A stretch of DNA of 64,000 nt from CAYMPH01 sp964392365 (GTDB lineage: Bacteria; Spirochaetota; UBA4802; UBA5550), in the NCBI GenBank assembly GCA_964392365.1, contig CAYMPH010000014.1:46187-110186 (forward strand), read 5' to 3'. Numbering within the stretch: position 1 is the stretch's first letter; each line of letters begins with the position of its first letter. Below the pieces are notes generated by a model. That model made no database searches. It was not told where the DNA came from and saw nothing but the letters and a program-made list of their open reading frames with translations. This document shows, piece after piece, positions 9,411 to 18,029 of the stretch. A program made the position numbers and the translations under genes.

Positions 9411-10226
9411 GTGAAATTTAAACCGGGAGAGGTAAAAATGAAAAATATTAATGTTGATCAATATAAAGTTTTTGATAAAGATGAAATCACTTCTTTTCTG
9501 TTCCATCCCAGAAAAGATAATTCCCTGATTGCTTCAGGCATACCAGTTCAAATTCCTGTTGATGAAACTGTGCGCATTGGGGCAGTTCTTCATCACGCCG
9601 GGGAAAATAATCCGTTCATTCTGTTCTTTCACGGAAATGGAGAAATTGCATCAGACTACGATGACCTTGCTCCATTTTTTACAAAACAGAAAATCAACTT
9701 TATGATTGCAGACTACAGAGGGTATGGAACTTCAACCGGAAAACCGTCTGCATCATCAATGATCCATGACAGCCATTTTGTTTTTTCATATACAAAAAAA
9801 TTGATGATGGAAAAAGGTTATACAGGAAAATTTATTATTATGGGACGTTCGCTTGGAAGCGCTTCAGCTCTTGAAATTGCGCAGAGCTATCCTGATGAAA
9901 TAGATGCTATGATAATTGAAAGCGGATTCGCTGATGTTATACCGCTTTTAAATCTGCTGGGAATAAACACTGCATCAGCAGGCATATCAGAAGATAAAGC
10001 TTTCATGCATACTGAGAAAATCAAGAAATGTAAAATGCCTACCCTTATAATTCACGCGGAAAGAGATCACATTATTCCGTACGATGACGGAAAATCGCTT
10101 TTTATAAACTCCGGTTCCAAAAATAAAAAAATGCTTACCATTCCGCAGGCGAATCACAATACTATCTTTGCATATGGAATGGAAGATTATATGAAAGCAG
10201 TAAGAACACTGATAGATTCACTTTAA
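9411..10226 (+). CDS. Alpha/beta hydrolase, probable lipoprotein
   Basis: This serine hydrolase has the alpha/beta fold. FLFFHGNG-type HG (ILFFHGNGE), the nucleophile elbow GRSLGS (Ser in G-x-S-x-G near residue 143 of this frame), the acid loop ERDHIIPYDDGK and the final catalytic His in QANHN are all present. The start is uncertain. GTG at 9411 has no ribosome site; ATG at 9438 has GGGAGAGG 5 nt upstream. The same frame continues upstream of 9411 and encodes a lipoprotein signal (FIIIIIASALSINLYC), with AGGAG at 9306 placed 10 nt before an ATC codon at 9321. The stop overlaps the convergent SGNH hydrolase gene by 9 bp. The substrate is unknown. Confidence 0.85.
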   Translation: MKFKPGEVKMKNINVDQYKVFDKDEITSFLFHPRKDNSLIASGIPVQIPVDETVRIGAVLHHAGENNPFILFFHGNGEIASDYDDLAPFFTKQKINFMIADYRGYGTSTGKPSASSMIHDSHFVFSYTKKLMMEKGYTGKFIIMGRSLGSASALEIAQSYPDEIDAMIIESGFADVIPLLNLLGINTASAGISEDKAFMHTEKIKKCKMPTLIIHAERDHIIPYDDGKSLFINSGSKNKKMLTIPQANHNTIFAYGMEDYMKAVRTLIDSL

Positions 10227-10835
10227 AAACCACGAGCTCCATTTATCCCACGAGCGGATTGCATCAGCTATCATTTCATATCCTCCTGAAACTGGATGAT
10301 AACCGTCGCTGTATTCATGGAACCGCTTCCATTTTTCATCATTCATAAGCATACTGCATAGATCAAAACATCCGGCATTAAAACTGCCGCATACTTTTTC
10401 AATATGTCCGGTGAGTTCAAGAATATTTTCTGAGAGTACCGCGTCTTTTACCGGCGGAGGTCCGATAAACAGTACTGAATAATTATTCGTAGCTTTTTCA
10501 AGAATTGCAGTTGTATTTTCTATTGATTTTTGTAATAACAATCTGCGCATACCATCTTCGATTCTGCAGTCGTTGATCCCGTACGAAAATACAAGCCTTG
10601 TTTCAACACCTTCCTTCTGCCTTACAGAAGTTTCATGTTCCCAGCGATTAAGTACATCAGCGGAAGAATTGCCGCGGATTCCGAGATTATAGCAGGTGAT
10701 TTCAAACCCTTTTTTTACTTCTTCACGGCACAGTCTTCCGGGCCAGCCGAGAAATTCTTCATCGCCGAAACCGTTTACAAGCGAATCACCGAAGAAACAG
10801 ATACGTAAAGGCAAATTATTCATGCTGAAGATCAC
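10218..10835 (-). CDS. SGNH/GDSL-family hydrolase
   Basis: This 205-residue esterase/lipase-like hydrolase is cytoplasmic, with no signal peptide. Block I is FFGDSLVNGFG (catalytic Ser), block II is LGIRGNSS with its Gly, block III is GINDCR with its Asn, and block V is DGYHPVSGGYEMIA, giving the Asp and His. All four SGNH residues are therefore present. GTG at 10835 and ATG at 10823 are both possible starts; neither has a strong ribosome site. Typical substrates are acyl or acetyl esters, but the sequence does not show which. It lies 19 bp downstream of the TIR gene on the same strand and may be read through from it. Confidence 0.88.
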   Translation of the reverse strand: MIFSMNNLPLRICFFGDSLVNGFGDEEFLGWPGRLCREEVKKGFEITCYNLGIRGNSSADVLNRWEHETSVRQKEGVETRLVFSYGINDCRIEDGMRRLLLQKSIENTTAILEKATNNYSVLFIGPPPVKDAVLSENILELTGHIEKVCGSFNAGCFDLCSMLMNDEKWKRFHEYSDGYHPVSGGYEMIADAIRSWDKWSSWFLK

Positions 10836-10854
10836 TTCATAAATTTAAATAATA

Positions 10855-12144
10855 TTATTTATTTTCTTTATATGATTCGCGAATCAATTCAACAAGCAGA
10901 GTCCTGTATAGATCAGCTACTGATTTTTTCATAAACTCGCTGTTTGTTGAATCTATTTTTTTCTTAAGAGACTCTTTATATTTTGACTGGTATTCCAGAA
11001 CAAGATTTTTCTTCCATGATACAACCAGTTCCTTTCTCTCTGAATAAAGCTTCTCAAGATTTTCAATAGACATTGTATCTATGCCGAGCCTTTTCATCTG
11101 AAGCTGGTCAGGAGTATTATTGCGGCACCTTGCAAGCTCTTCTTCTATCTGCACCATTTTCAGATCTTTGTCGCTGATTTTTTCATTTTTTTCAATAAAA
11201 GCCAGTTTCTGATCACGGTTTAAATATGAAGTGCATTCGATTTTAAGATATTCTTTCTTTAAGGTGGAGTAGCGGTTAATAACATAAAAATAAATAAAAT
11301 AAACAATGCTCCCCATTATTGCAAAGCTGATAAGTGATGAAAGAACACCCTTCTTTACTGTAACATTAGGCCGTTCTGCCCGGGGCTTTCTGTTTTTCTG
11401 CCTTTCAATCTTTGCTTTTTCATTCTGTTCTTTCCGGGAATTAAGATCCGTTTCGAGTTTTTTCCAGCTCTTCTCATATAACGGCTTCTTTGCCTCAAAA
11501 TTTTTCTTAAGATCTTCCTTCCAGTCAGTTCCAGGCGATGCGGTTTTTTTTGTGTTCCTGATGGTGTTTGCCACATCAGTTGCAAATTCAGCAAAAAATT
11601 TCAGCCTGGGGTGGTTTTTCAGGTCTTCTCGTTCAGGCAGCTTCGGACCGTCATCAGCTGCATTATGTTCATCAGATGCATCATCATGAACAGGATTAAT
11701 CGGTTCATTCTTTGCGCGCTTAATAACCTTCTTAAGGGATTTGTTCATTTTGTTTTCAAACATGGAATATTCCATGCGGTACTTCATTATAGCCTGGATG
11801 TCGCCCATGCGCAGTTCCAGTCCTGAAGGCAGAGTTGTCTCTTCGAGATATATGGCTATAAAATCTTTATCAAGATTGAGTGCAAAGTTAATTTCATTTT
11901 TTACATTTTTTGACGCAACAGCCCTTGGGGTGATGAACACTATAAACTGCCTGCACGCCTTAAGCGCTGCTGCGACTTCTTCAGGCCATTCATTTCCGGG
12001 ATCGATTCCCTCGTCGTACCATACGCGGTACCCGGCTTCATGCCAGGATGTAATCAGCGGGTAAACAAGTTTTGAATCCTTATGCGCATAGCTGATAAAA
12101 AGATACGGCATATCGCCTGTATAGGCTTCAAATGGCGGTCTCAT
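10855..12144 (-). CDS. TIR-domain protein with a transmembrane anchor
   Basis: Residues 10-130 form a TIR domain: PYLFISYAHKDS, then GYRVWYDEGIDPGNEWPEE, then ITPRAVASKNVKNEI. Glu84 in this last motif aligns with the catalytic Glu of NAD-cleaving TIR domains. A charged Lys/Glu-rich linker follows, then one membrane helix at about 267-291 (LISFAIMGSIVYFIYFYVI) and a C-terminal coiled-coil-like region rich in Lys and Glu. I start at 12144 because ATG there follows GAGGAG; a TTG at 12159 is the longer option. Upstream on the same strand is a predicted SLOG-cyclase fusion. Bacterial TIR domains often act as NADases in antiphage defence; this specific architecture is not one I recognise. Confidence 0.85.
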   Translation of the reverse strand: MRPPFEAYTGDMPYLFISYAHKDSKLVYPLITSWHEAGYRVWYDEGIDPGNEWPEEVAAALKACRQFIVFITPRAVASKNVKNEINFALNLDKDFIAIYLEETTLPSGLELRMGDIQAIMKYRMEYSMFENKMNKSLKKVIKRAKNEPINPVHDDASDEHNAADDGPKLPEREDLKNHPRLKFFAEFATDVANTIRNTKKTASPGTDWKEDLKKNFEAKKPLYEKSWKKLETDLNSRKEQNEKAKIERQKNRKPRAERPNVTVKKGVLSSLISFAIMGSIVYFIYFYVINRYSTLKKEYLKIECTSYLNRDQKLAFIEKNEKISDKDLKMVQIEEELARCRNNTPDQLQMKRLGIDTMSIENLEKLYSERKELVVSWKKNLVLEYQSKYKESLKKKIDSTNSEFMKKSVADLYRTLLVELIRESYKENK

Positions 12145-12191
12145 AGATTTACTCCTCAAAGCTGATCAGTTTAATAATTACGGGAACATAT

Positions 12192-12270
12192 AAAAATCAG
12201 TTTTTTCTACCCCCACTAACTCCCTCTCAAATAAGGGGGAGAATAAAAGAGGGGGTCAAAACTGATTTTT
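12192..12270. repeat. 79-bp inverted-repeat element between the cyclase and TIR genes
   Basis: It has perfect 13-bp ends, AAAAATCAGTTTT (12192-12204) and AAAACTGATTTTT (12258-12270). Inside these sit ACCCCC (12209-12214) with GGGGGT (12251-12256), then a further CTCCCTCT/AGGGGGAG pairing. The inner CCCCC...AGGGGGAGAA part resembles the dyad at 26453-26518. It could fold into one long hairpin and separate the two transcripts, or be a small non-autonomous mobile element. Confidence 0.6.
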
Positions 12271-12323
12271 ACCTATAAAGTGAACCCAAGGGAATGTCCA
12301 TAAAATGTTTTATCGATATTCCC

Positions 12324-14141
12324 TTATCTTAATTTTCTGTCAAGCGGATTGCTCTCATCAAACGGTTCAAGCAGATAAAGCTCCTGCTCACCGAATTTTT
12401 TAGGAAGCGCAATCCGGCCTACATATGTAAAGCTGAAATTCTCTCCTTCCAGGAAGGTCAGCATTGCAGCAAATTGCTCGCTCACGTAAATTTTTCCGGG
12501 CAGAGTCACAGGTTCTATTCTGGCAGCCCGGTTGATATGAGATCCGTATGCGTTATTTCTGCCGGTAAGCGGATCATCAGCAACAAAAACCGGGCCAATA
12601 TGAAGAGCAATCCGGATGTTGATATCTTCTGGCAGTTTACTTTCTTTTCCGGTCCGATTAATTACTGCGCTCTGCATTGCAAGAGCATATTTAACTGCAG
12701 ATGACGGATCAGGGAATACAGCGAAAACCGCATCTCCCCATGTATTAAGAATATCCGGAGCACCCAGTACCGCAAGTTCGGCTGCTATGTTTTTTAAAAT
12801 ATGGTGCAGAAAAATCGGAGTCTGATCCTCCTCAACGCGGCTGTATCCGACAATATCAGCAAAGAGAATTGACCTTAGCTCGCGTTTAAGACCAGGCAGT
12901 TCTCCGGGTGTTTGATTCAGATGACCGACAGGCATAGCTGATGTCCGCGCTTTTGGTTCAAGGTCTGCAATATCAATTAATATTTTTTCCTTTGTATCAG
13001 GCCAGTGCTTTATGATATCATGAGAACCGCCTGTTAGTCCTCCGGATCTGGAATTAATAACACCAAGCAGGTGCGCATCACCATGATGAAGATCCGCATG
13101 AAGAATCGCCATACCGAATAGAACTTTTCCTAAAAAATCAAACAGAAAGTCATTACCAAGATACCCTTCACCTGTAAGATACCTGATATCGTGTTCTTCG
13201 ATAATTCTGTTGAACCTGTTGACCCAATCCTCTCCAGCAAAAGCAATGCTTGTTTTGACAAAATCATCGCTATCAAACGGCAGGTATATTACAACTTTGT
13301 GTCCAAGACGCTCCATTGCTTCAATAAACAGAATATCTGCTCCGCATGAGGCAGATGTGAAACCTATTGCAGGATGAATAGTTTTAATCGCTTCCTCGAT
13401 GCGAGCTGAAACATCATCAGCTATTGTATCCGGAAATCTGGGTTCAGGCCTATCAGGGTGGTCTATCATGTGACCTGTAAAAATTATCATTGGCGCAGGT
13501 TTCAGCAATTCAATAACCTTTTGGGGTATATCCATGACCCTGTCAAGCAGGCGAAGCTGGTCATTGATTGATGACAGGTAACCGATTCTATCTCCAGCTG
13601 CGGCACGTGCCTGGGTGTAGGAATTCACTGCAGATTCAAAATCACCCATAATCAACGATGCTTCCCCTCTTGAGGCCAGTTCCCAAATGTCAATTGTATC
13701 AGGTGAAATGCAGGCCAGTATCTCACCTGCGATTTCCTGAGCCTGATTTTTCTCTCCAAGAATAAAACTCATTGTTGCTGCATTGATTCCGGTATAATGG
13801 CTTTTATTTGTTCTGTAATTATCAAAGTATATTTCCTGCGACAGCGAAGCGTAAAGCAGATCATTATTTTTACGGTAGAGGTCTTTGTATACCCTTGCAA
13901 GAAGCCCCATGGTTTCAGAGTCCCTGTGGCCCTCCTGGTAGAGCTCCTCAAGCGTGTTCCGCGCCTGCAGAGTCTGGCCGAGCCTTGCCAGGCTGAGTCC
14001 CCTTAACTGGCGAAGCCTAACGCTTTCAGGAAAAACTCCCAAAGCTGCATCAATGCGGTTGAATGCTTCAAACAGCAGGCCATTATTGATCCTGTCTTCA
14101 ATGAGGCTTATTATCTTTTCTTTATTATCTGATTCTCTCAT
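12324..14141 (-). CDS. Helical repeats + SLOG-like domain + class III nucleotidyl cyclase
   Basis: The 605-residue protein has three parts. Residues 1-210 are TPR-like helices (GNLLFEAFNRIDAALG-type pairs). Residues 215-380 look like a SLOG/Rossmann domain: IIFTGHMID, FTSASCGADILFIEAMERLGHKV, YLPFDSDDF. Residues 420-590 are a class III cyclase with metal Asp429 (FADIVGYS) and Asp470 (WGDAVFAVF), and transition-state Asn537 and Arg541 (INRAAR). The positions that usually select the base are Asn466 and Asn530, neither the Lys/Asp of adenylate nor the Glu/Cys of guanylate cyclases. It is cytoplasmic, without membrane helices. The adjacent TIR gene suggests nucleotide signalling. The cyclase call is firm, the SLOG call probable. 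Confidence 0.88.
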   Translation of the reverse strand: MRESDNKEKIISLIEDRINNGLLFEAFNRIDAALGVFPESVRLRQLRGLSLARLGQTLQARNTLEELYQEGHRDSETMGLLARVYKDLYRKNNDLLYASLSQEIYFDNYRTNKSHYTGINAATMSFILGEKNQAQEIAGEILACISPDTIDIWELASRGEASLIMGDFESAVNSYTQARAAAGDRIGYLSSINDQLRLLDRVMDIPQKVIELLKPAPMIIFTGHMIDHPDRPEPRFPDTIADDVSARIEEAIKTIHPAIGFTSASCGADILFIEAMERLGHKVVIYLPFDSDDFVKTSIAFAGEDWVNRFNRIIEEHDIRYLTGEGYLGNDFLFDFLGKVLFGMAILHADLHHGDAHLLGVINSRSGGLTGGSHDIIKHWPDTKEKILIDIADLEPKARTSAMPVGHLNQTPGELPGLKRELRSILFADIVGYSRVEEDQTPIFLHHILKNIAAELAVLGAPDILNTWGDAVFAVFPDPSSAVKYALAMQSAVINRTGKESKLPEDINIRIALHIGPVFVADDPLTGRNNAYGSHINRAARIEPVTLPGKIYVSEQFAAMLTFLEGENFSFTYVGRIALPKKFGEQELYLLEPFDESNPLDRKLR

Positions 14142-14253
14142 CTTTTATTCCAGAATCAGAATACACATCTATTTAAAAAAGTCAATACCTGTTTTTAATA
14201 TTAAAATCAAAGTTGAATTTTTTAAATAGAAACAGTTAAGCTTAACGCAGTAT

Positions 14254-14895
14254 TTATAACATTTTAAACCCGGAAAATAATGATAAACACCCGAATATAA
14301 TCAGGCATATCCCTGAGAAAGCAATTAAATATTTCTGAATTGTTCTGCTTATAATTTTTTTTAATTTACTGACAAAATAAATCAGCGGCAGAAACCACAA
14401 TAAAACACCTGCCATTATTACTATAATTGTAATAACAGCATAGTTGCCTGAATCAGGTAACTTACTGTTCCATAAAATAAAAAAATTTCCGGCAACAGCA
14501 ATCCACCCTATTATTGTCATAGGATTTGTTAATGTAACAATGATTCCTGATACAAATGTGATCAATGGTTTTGAATGAATTATATTTTCATTAATATTTT
14601 CTTCTTTGTCTTTTCTGACTGATATCAACGTCAAGATCCCTAAAAAAACCAGCAATAATCCGCAAATTATCCAGAGAATTAATTTATTGTTATTATTTAA
14701 AATAAAGCCGGTTAATCCGAAATAAACCAGGCTGATATAAAAAATATCAGAAATACATGAACCTGCTGTAAAAATCAGGCTGTTTTTAAAACCATATTGG
14801 AGAGATCTCCGGCAGGCAATTACCGTAACCGCACCCGGAGGAATTGCAACAATTATGCCAAGAATAAATGCTGATATAAAATAATTAACAAGCAT
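14254..14895 (-). CDS. LysE/RhtB-family exporter
   Basis: This 213-residue inner-membrane protein has six predicted helices, the usual size for LysE-type amino-acid exporters. The first helix and loop carry the family mark IPPGAVTVIACRRSLQYG, and a second conserved region is VTLTNPMTIIGWIAV with its Asn-Pro. It has its own transcription unit, facing away from the aminotransferase gene at 15092. The exported solute cannot be read from sequence; an amino acid or derivative is likely. Confidence 0.85.
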   Translation of the reverse strand: MLVNYFISAFILGIIVAIPPGAVTVIACRRSLQYGFKNSLIFTAGSCISDIFYISLVYFGLTGFILNNNNKLILWIICGLLLVFLGILTLISVRKDKEENINENIIHSKPLITFVSGIIVTLTNPMTIIGWIAVAGNFFILWNSKLPDSGNYAVITIIVIMAGVLLWFLPLIYFVSKLKKIISRTIQKYLIAFSGICLIIFGCLSLFSGFKML

Positions 14896-15091
14896 AACAT
14901 AACCTTATCTTTAAAAATAAATCCCGTATTCTCATATTGAATTAAAATTTTTTTTAATAAAAGCTGGAATATATCAGACAAAATAAATAATATCAGATCA
15001 AAATCAATAACATTCTTGACAATAACTCTTCTGAAACAATCAGGTATTAATATTTCAAACTCAAGTAAATTCAGTAAACAGGAAAATTATT

Positions 15092-16264
15092 ATGCCGGAG
15101 ACAAGCGCACGGATTAAAAACTTCACTGAGTCCGTCATAAGAAGAATGACACGCGTGGCGAATGAATATAATGCAATAAATCTATCGCAGGGATTTCCGG
15201 ATTTTGATCCGCCATCTGAAATTACAAAAGCACTTGAGAATATTTCGGTTAAAGGACCTCATCAGTACGCTGTGACATGGGGAGCTGCGAATTTCCGTCA
15301 GGCTCTTGCAAGAAAGCAATCCAGATACATGGGCATAGATATTGATCCTGAGACTAATATCGTTGTCACCTGCGGAAGCACTGAAGCAATGATGGCAGCA
15401 ATGATGACAGCGTGCAATCCGGGTGATAAGGTTATAGTCTTTTCTCCATTTTATGAAAATTATACTGCAGACACAATTTTAACAGGAGCAATTCCAATTT
15501 ACGTAAATTTAAATCCTCCGGATTTTAATTTCAACAGAGAAGAACTGATTAAGGCCTTTGAACAAAAACCAAAAGCGCTGATTCTGTGCAATCCGTCCAA
15601 TCCTTCAGGAAAAGTTTTCACTCGAAATGAACTGCTATTTATCTCAGAACTCGCAATTAAACACGATACATTCGTTATCACTGACGAAGTTTACGAACAT
15701 ATTGTTTATGAACCAAATGAACATGTTTATATAGCTTCGCTTCCAGGAATGTTTGAGCGCACAATATCGTGCAGTTCTCTTTCCAAAACATATTCTATCA
15801 CAGGCTGGCGGCTGGGTTATATCATTGCTGATTCATATATAATTAACGGAGCAAAAAAAGTTCATGATTTTCTTACAGTTGGTGCTGCAGCACCGCTTCA
15901 GGAGGCAGCTGTAACCGGCTTGAATTTCCCAGATCAATATTACAGTGATTTGAGAAATAAATATACTGAAATGCGGGATATTTTTTTAAAGGGACTTGAC
16001 AATGCAGGTTTGAAATACACCACCCCTCAGGGTGCCTACTATGTAATGGTCGATGTATCTGAATTCAAGCCGCAAAGCGATATTCATTTCTGCGAATGGC
16101 TGACACGGGAAGTAGGCGTTGCAGCAGTTCCAGGTTCCAGTTTTTTCAAGGAAAAAATCAATTATATGATAAGGTTCCATTTCGCTAAAAAACCGGAAAC
16201 TTTAAAAAACGCAGTTGAAAAATTATTACTGATCCGTAAAAAAAAATACAATCCGGGATGTTGA
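15092..16264 (+). CDS. PLP-dependent class I aminotransferase
   Basis: This 390-residue fold-type I enzyme resembles the kynurenine/methionine aminotransferase branch. Marks are NLSQGFPDFDPP near the N-terminus, the substrate-binding CNPSNPSGKVF, the PLP-contact ITDEVYEHIVY, the Schiff-base lysine in SLSKTYSITGWRLGY, and the C-terminal Arg in IRFHFA. It transfers an amino group from an amino acid to a 2-oxo acid in the cytoplasm. The CoA-ligase subunit gene follows 72 bp downstream on the same strand and may be co-transcribed. Exact substrate not assignable. Confidence 0.88.
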   Translation: MPETSARIKNFTESVIRRMTRVANEYNAINLSQGFPDFDPPSEITKALENISVKGPHQYAVTWGAANFRQALARKQSRYMGIDIDPETNIVVTCGSTEAMMAAMMTACNPGDKVIVFSPFYENYTADTILTGAIPIYVNLNPPDFNFNREELIKAFEQKPKALILCNPSNPSGKVFTRNELLFISELAIKHDTFVITDEVYEHIVYEPNEHVYIASLPGMFERTISCSSLSKTYSITGWRLGYIIADSYIINGAKKVHDFLTVGAAAPLQEAAVTGLNFPDQYYSDLRNKYTEMRDIFLKGLDNAGLKYTTPQGAYYVMVDVSEFKPQSDIHFCEWLTREVGVAAVPGSSFFKEKINYMIRFHFAKKPETLKNAVEKLLLIRKKKYNPGC

Positions 16265-16336
16265 TTTTTTTTATATACAGGATCATTCTTTAAAAATTTC
16301 TTTAGCAGGATACTCACCTGCTTTTGTGGAGATTAT

Positions 16337-17806
16337 ATGAATCAGGAATCATTTTATAACTCTCTGTTTGAACCCAGGGCAATTGCTTTTATCGGAGCAT
16401 CATTAAATCCTGCAAAATGGGGATTCAACATTCTGCACCACATTTTAAGAGGTGGCTATAACGGAAATTTATATCCGGTAAATCCTCAGGGAGGCACATG
16501 GTTCGGAAGGCCTGTATTCAGAAGCCTGAAAGAAGTTCCGCATCCAATAGACCTTGCAGTCATTGTTGTACCTAAAGAAACTGTTCCGGATACCATGCGT
16601 GAATGCATTGCTGCGGGCATTAAAGCAGCTGTGATAATTACTGCAGGATTCGGCGAGACCGGCGCTGATGGTAAAGTTCTTGAACAGGAAGTTCTTTCAA
16701 TTGCGAAATCCGGCGGCATCAGGATCGTAGGTCCCAATACCATGGGGTTGTTCAGCGCTTATCCTTCACGAATGCAGGCTGTAATGACATCCTCTGATTT
16801 CAAACCGGGACCAGTTGCAGTCCTGTCGCAGAGCGGCAACCTTGGATCATCAATCATGTACAGGTTCATAAGGCGTAATATCGGAATAAGCCGTCTTGTA
16901 AGCACAGGAAACGAAGCTGACCTGACAATAGAAGACTACCTCGAATACCTTGAAACAGATGATAAGACAAAGCTGATATGCCTCTATATCGAGGGTGTGC
17001 GTCATGGACGCAGATTCATAGATACTGTAAAAAAAATATCAGCCAAAAAGCCTGTAATACTTCTAAAAGGCGGAACAGGCAGTATCGGCGCTGATGCAGC
17101 TATGTCGCATACGGGAGCTCTTGCAGGAAGCTTTGCAGTATTCCGCTCCGTGTGCAGCCAGGCTAATATTATACTTGCAGATACCATTGACGATATGGTG
17201 AATGTTGCAGGGCTGCTGCTGTCGCAACCTGAAGTTACAGGCAAAAGAATTGGAATTGTAACGCAGGGAGGAGGATGGGGGGTAATATCAGCTGACCTGT
17301 GCGAGGAAGCCGGACTCGAGGTTCCTCCTCTTGATAAGAACGTTGTGAGCATGCTTGACTCATTTCTTCCACCCTTCTGGAGCAGAAATAATCCGCTCGA
17401 CCTTGTAGCACCGGGAAAAGTTTCGATGATTACAGATACAATCGCCGCACTCTTAAAACACTCTGACATGGATGCTATTCTTCTTCTAGGACTCGGTTAT
17501 TTGACCATCCGAGCAGCAAACTGGCTTGAATCACCTGTGCTTTCACAGGAAGCAATGAATGAACCGGCAAATAAAATGATCGCTGCAGAGATGGAGCTTC
17601 TAAGCCTTATCGAGCAGCAGATCAAACAGTTTAACAAGCCGATTATTCCCGTGATAGACATGGTTGCCTTTGACCAGAAAGGCAGCGGGAATGTAGTCAG
17701 GCATCTTGATGCAAAGGGAATCATGGCTTACTCATCCCCGGAGCAGGCAATACGTGCGCTTGTCAAAGCACAGGATTACTACAGGAAGCGAAAGGCGAGA
17801 TCTTAA
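16337..17806 (+). CDS. NDP-forming acyl-CoA ligase, alpha-type subunit
   Basis: The 489-residue protein has a CoA-binding Rossmann domain (AIAFIGASLNPAKWGFNIL, then GNLYPVNPQ), followed by two succinyl-CoA-ligase-like flavodoxin domains (GPVAVLSQSGNLGSSIM, IVTQGGGWGVISADLCEEAGLEV). The phosphorylatable His lies in AMSHTGALAGS. The family makes acyl-CoA or, in reverse, ATP from acyl-CoA, using a separate or fused ATP-grasp beta part. No beta subunit is encoded in the window, and the protein ends before any ATP-grasp domain, so a partner must be elsewhere. ATG follows GGAG. Confidence 0.85.
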   Translation: MNQESFYNSLFEPRAIAFIGASLNPAKWGFNILHHILRGGYNGNLYPVNPQGGTWFGRPVFRSLKEVPHPIDLAVIVVPKETVPDTMRECIAAGIKAAVIITAGFGETGADGKVLEQEVLSIAKSGGIRIVGPNTMGLFSAYPSRMQAVMTSSDFKPGPVAVLSQSGNLGSSIMYRFIRRNIGISRLVSTGNEADLTIEDYLEYLETDDKTKLICLYIEGVRHGRRFIDTVKKISAKKPVILLKGGTGSIGADAAMSHTGALAGSFAVFRSVCSQANIILADTIDDMVNVAGLLLSQPEVTGKRIGIVTQGGGWGVISADLCEEAGLEVPPLDKNVVSMLDSFLPPFWSRNNPLDLVAPGKVSMITDTIAALLKHSDMDAILLLGLGYLTIRAANWLESPVLSQEAMNEPANKMIAAEMELLSLIEQQIKQFNKPIIPVIDMVAFDQKGSGNVVRHLDAKGIMAYSSPEQAIRALVKAQDYYRKRKARS

Positions 17807-18029
17807 AGAACATCAAAAAGAGATTCCGGTCAATGACTGGTACAAAGTTGCGGCAATGAATTAAATCATAATTTCATATCACCCGTAACAATTCAAACTG
17901 ATGGGAGTTATAAAATTAATACAGGTATAACAATAGATGCCTTTTAGTTTTTCAGACAAAATAAAAAATTGATTTTTTTTTGACATTTTTTTCAGTATGC
18001 CCTATATTTTGAATAATAGAGGATAAATA

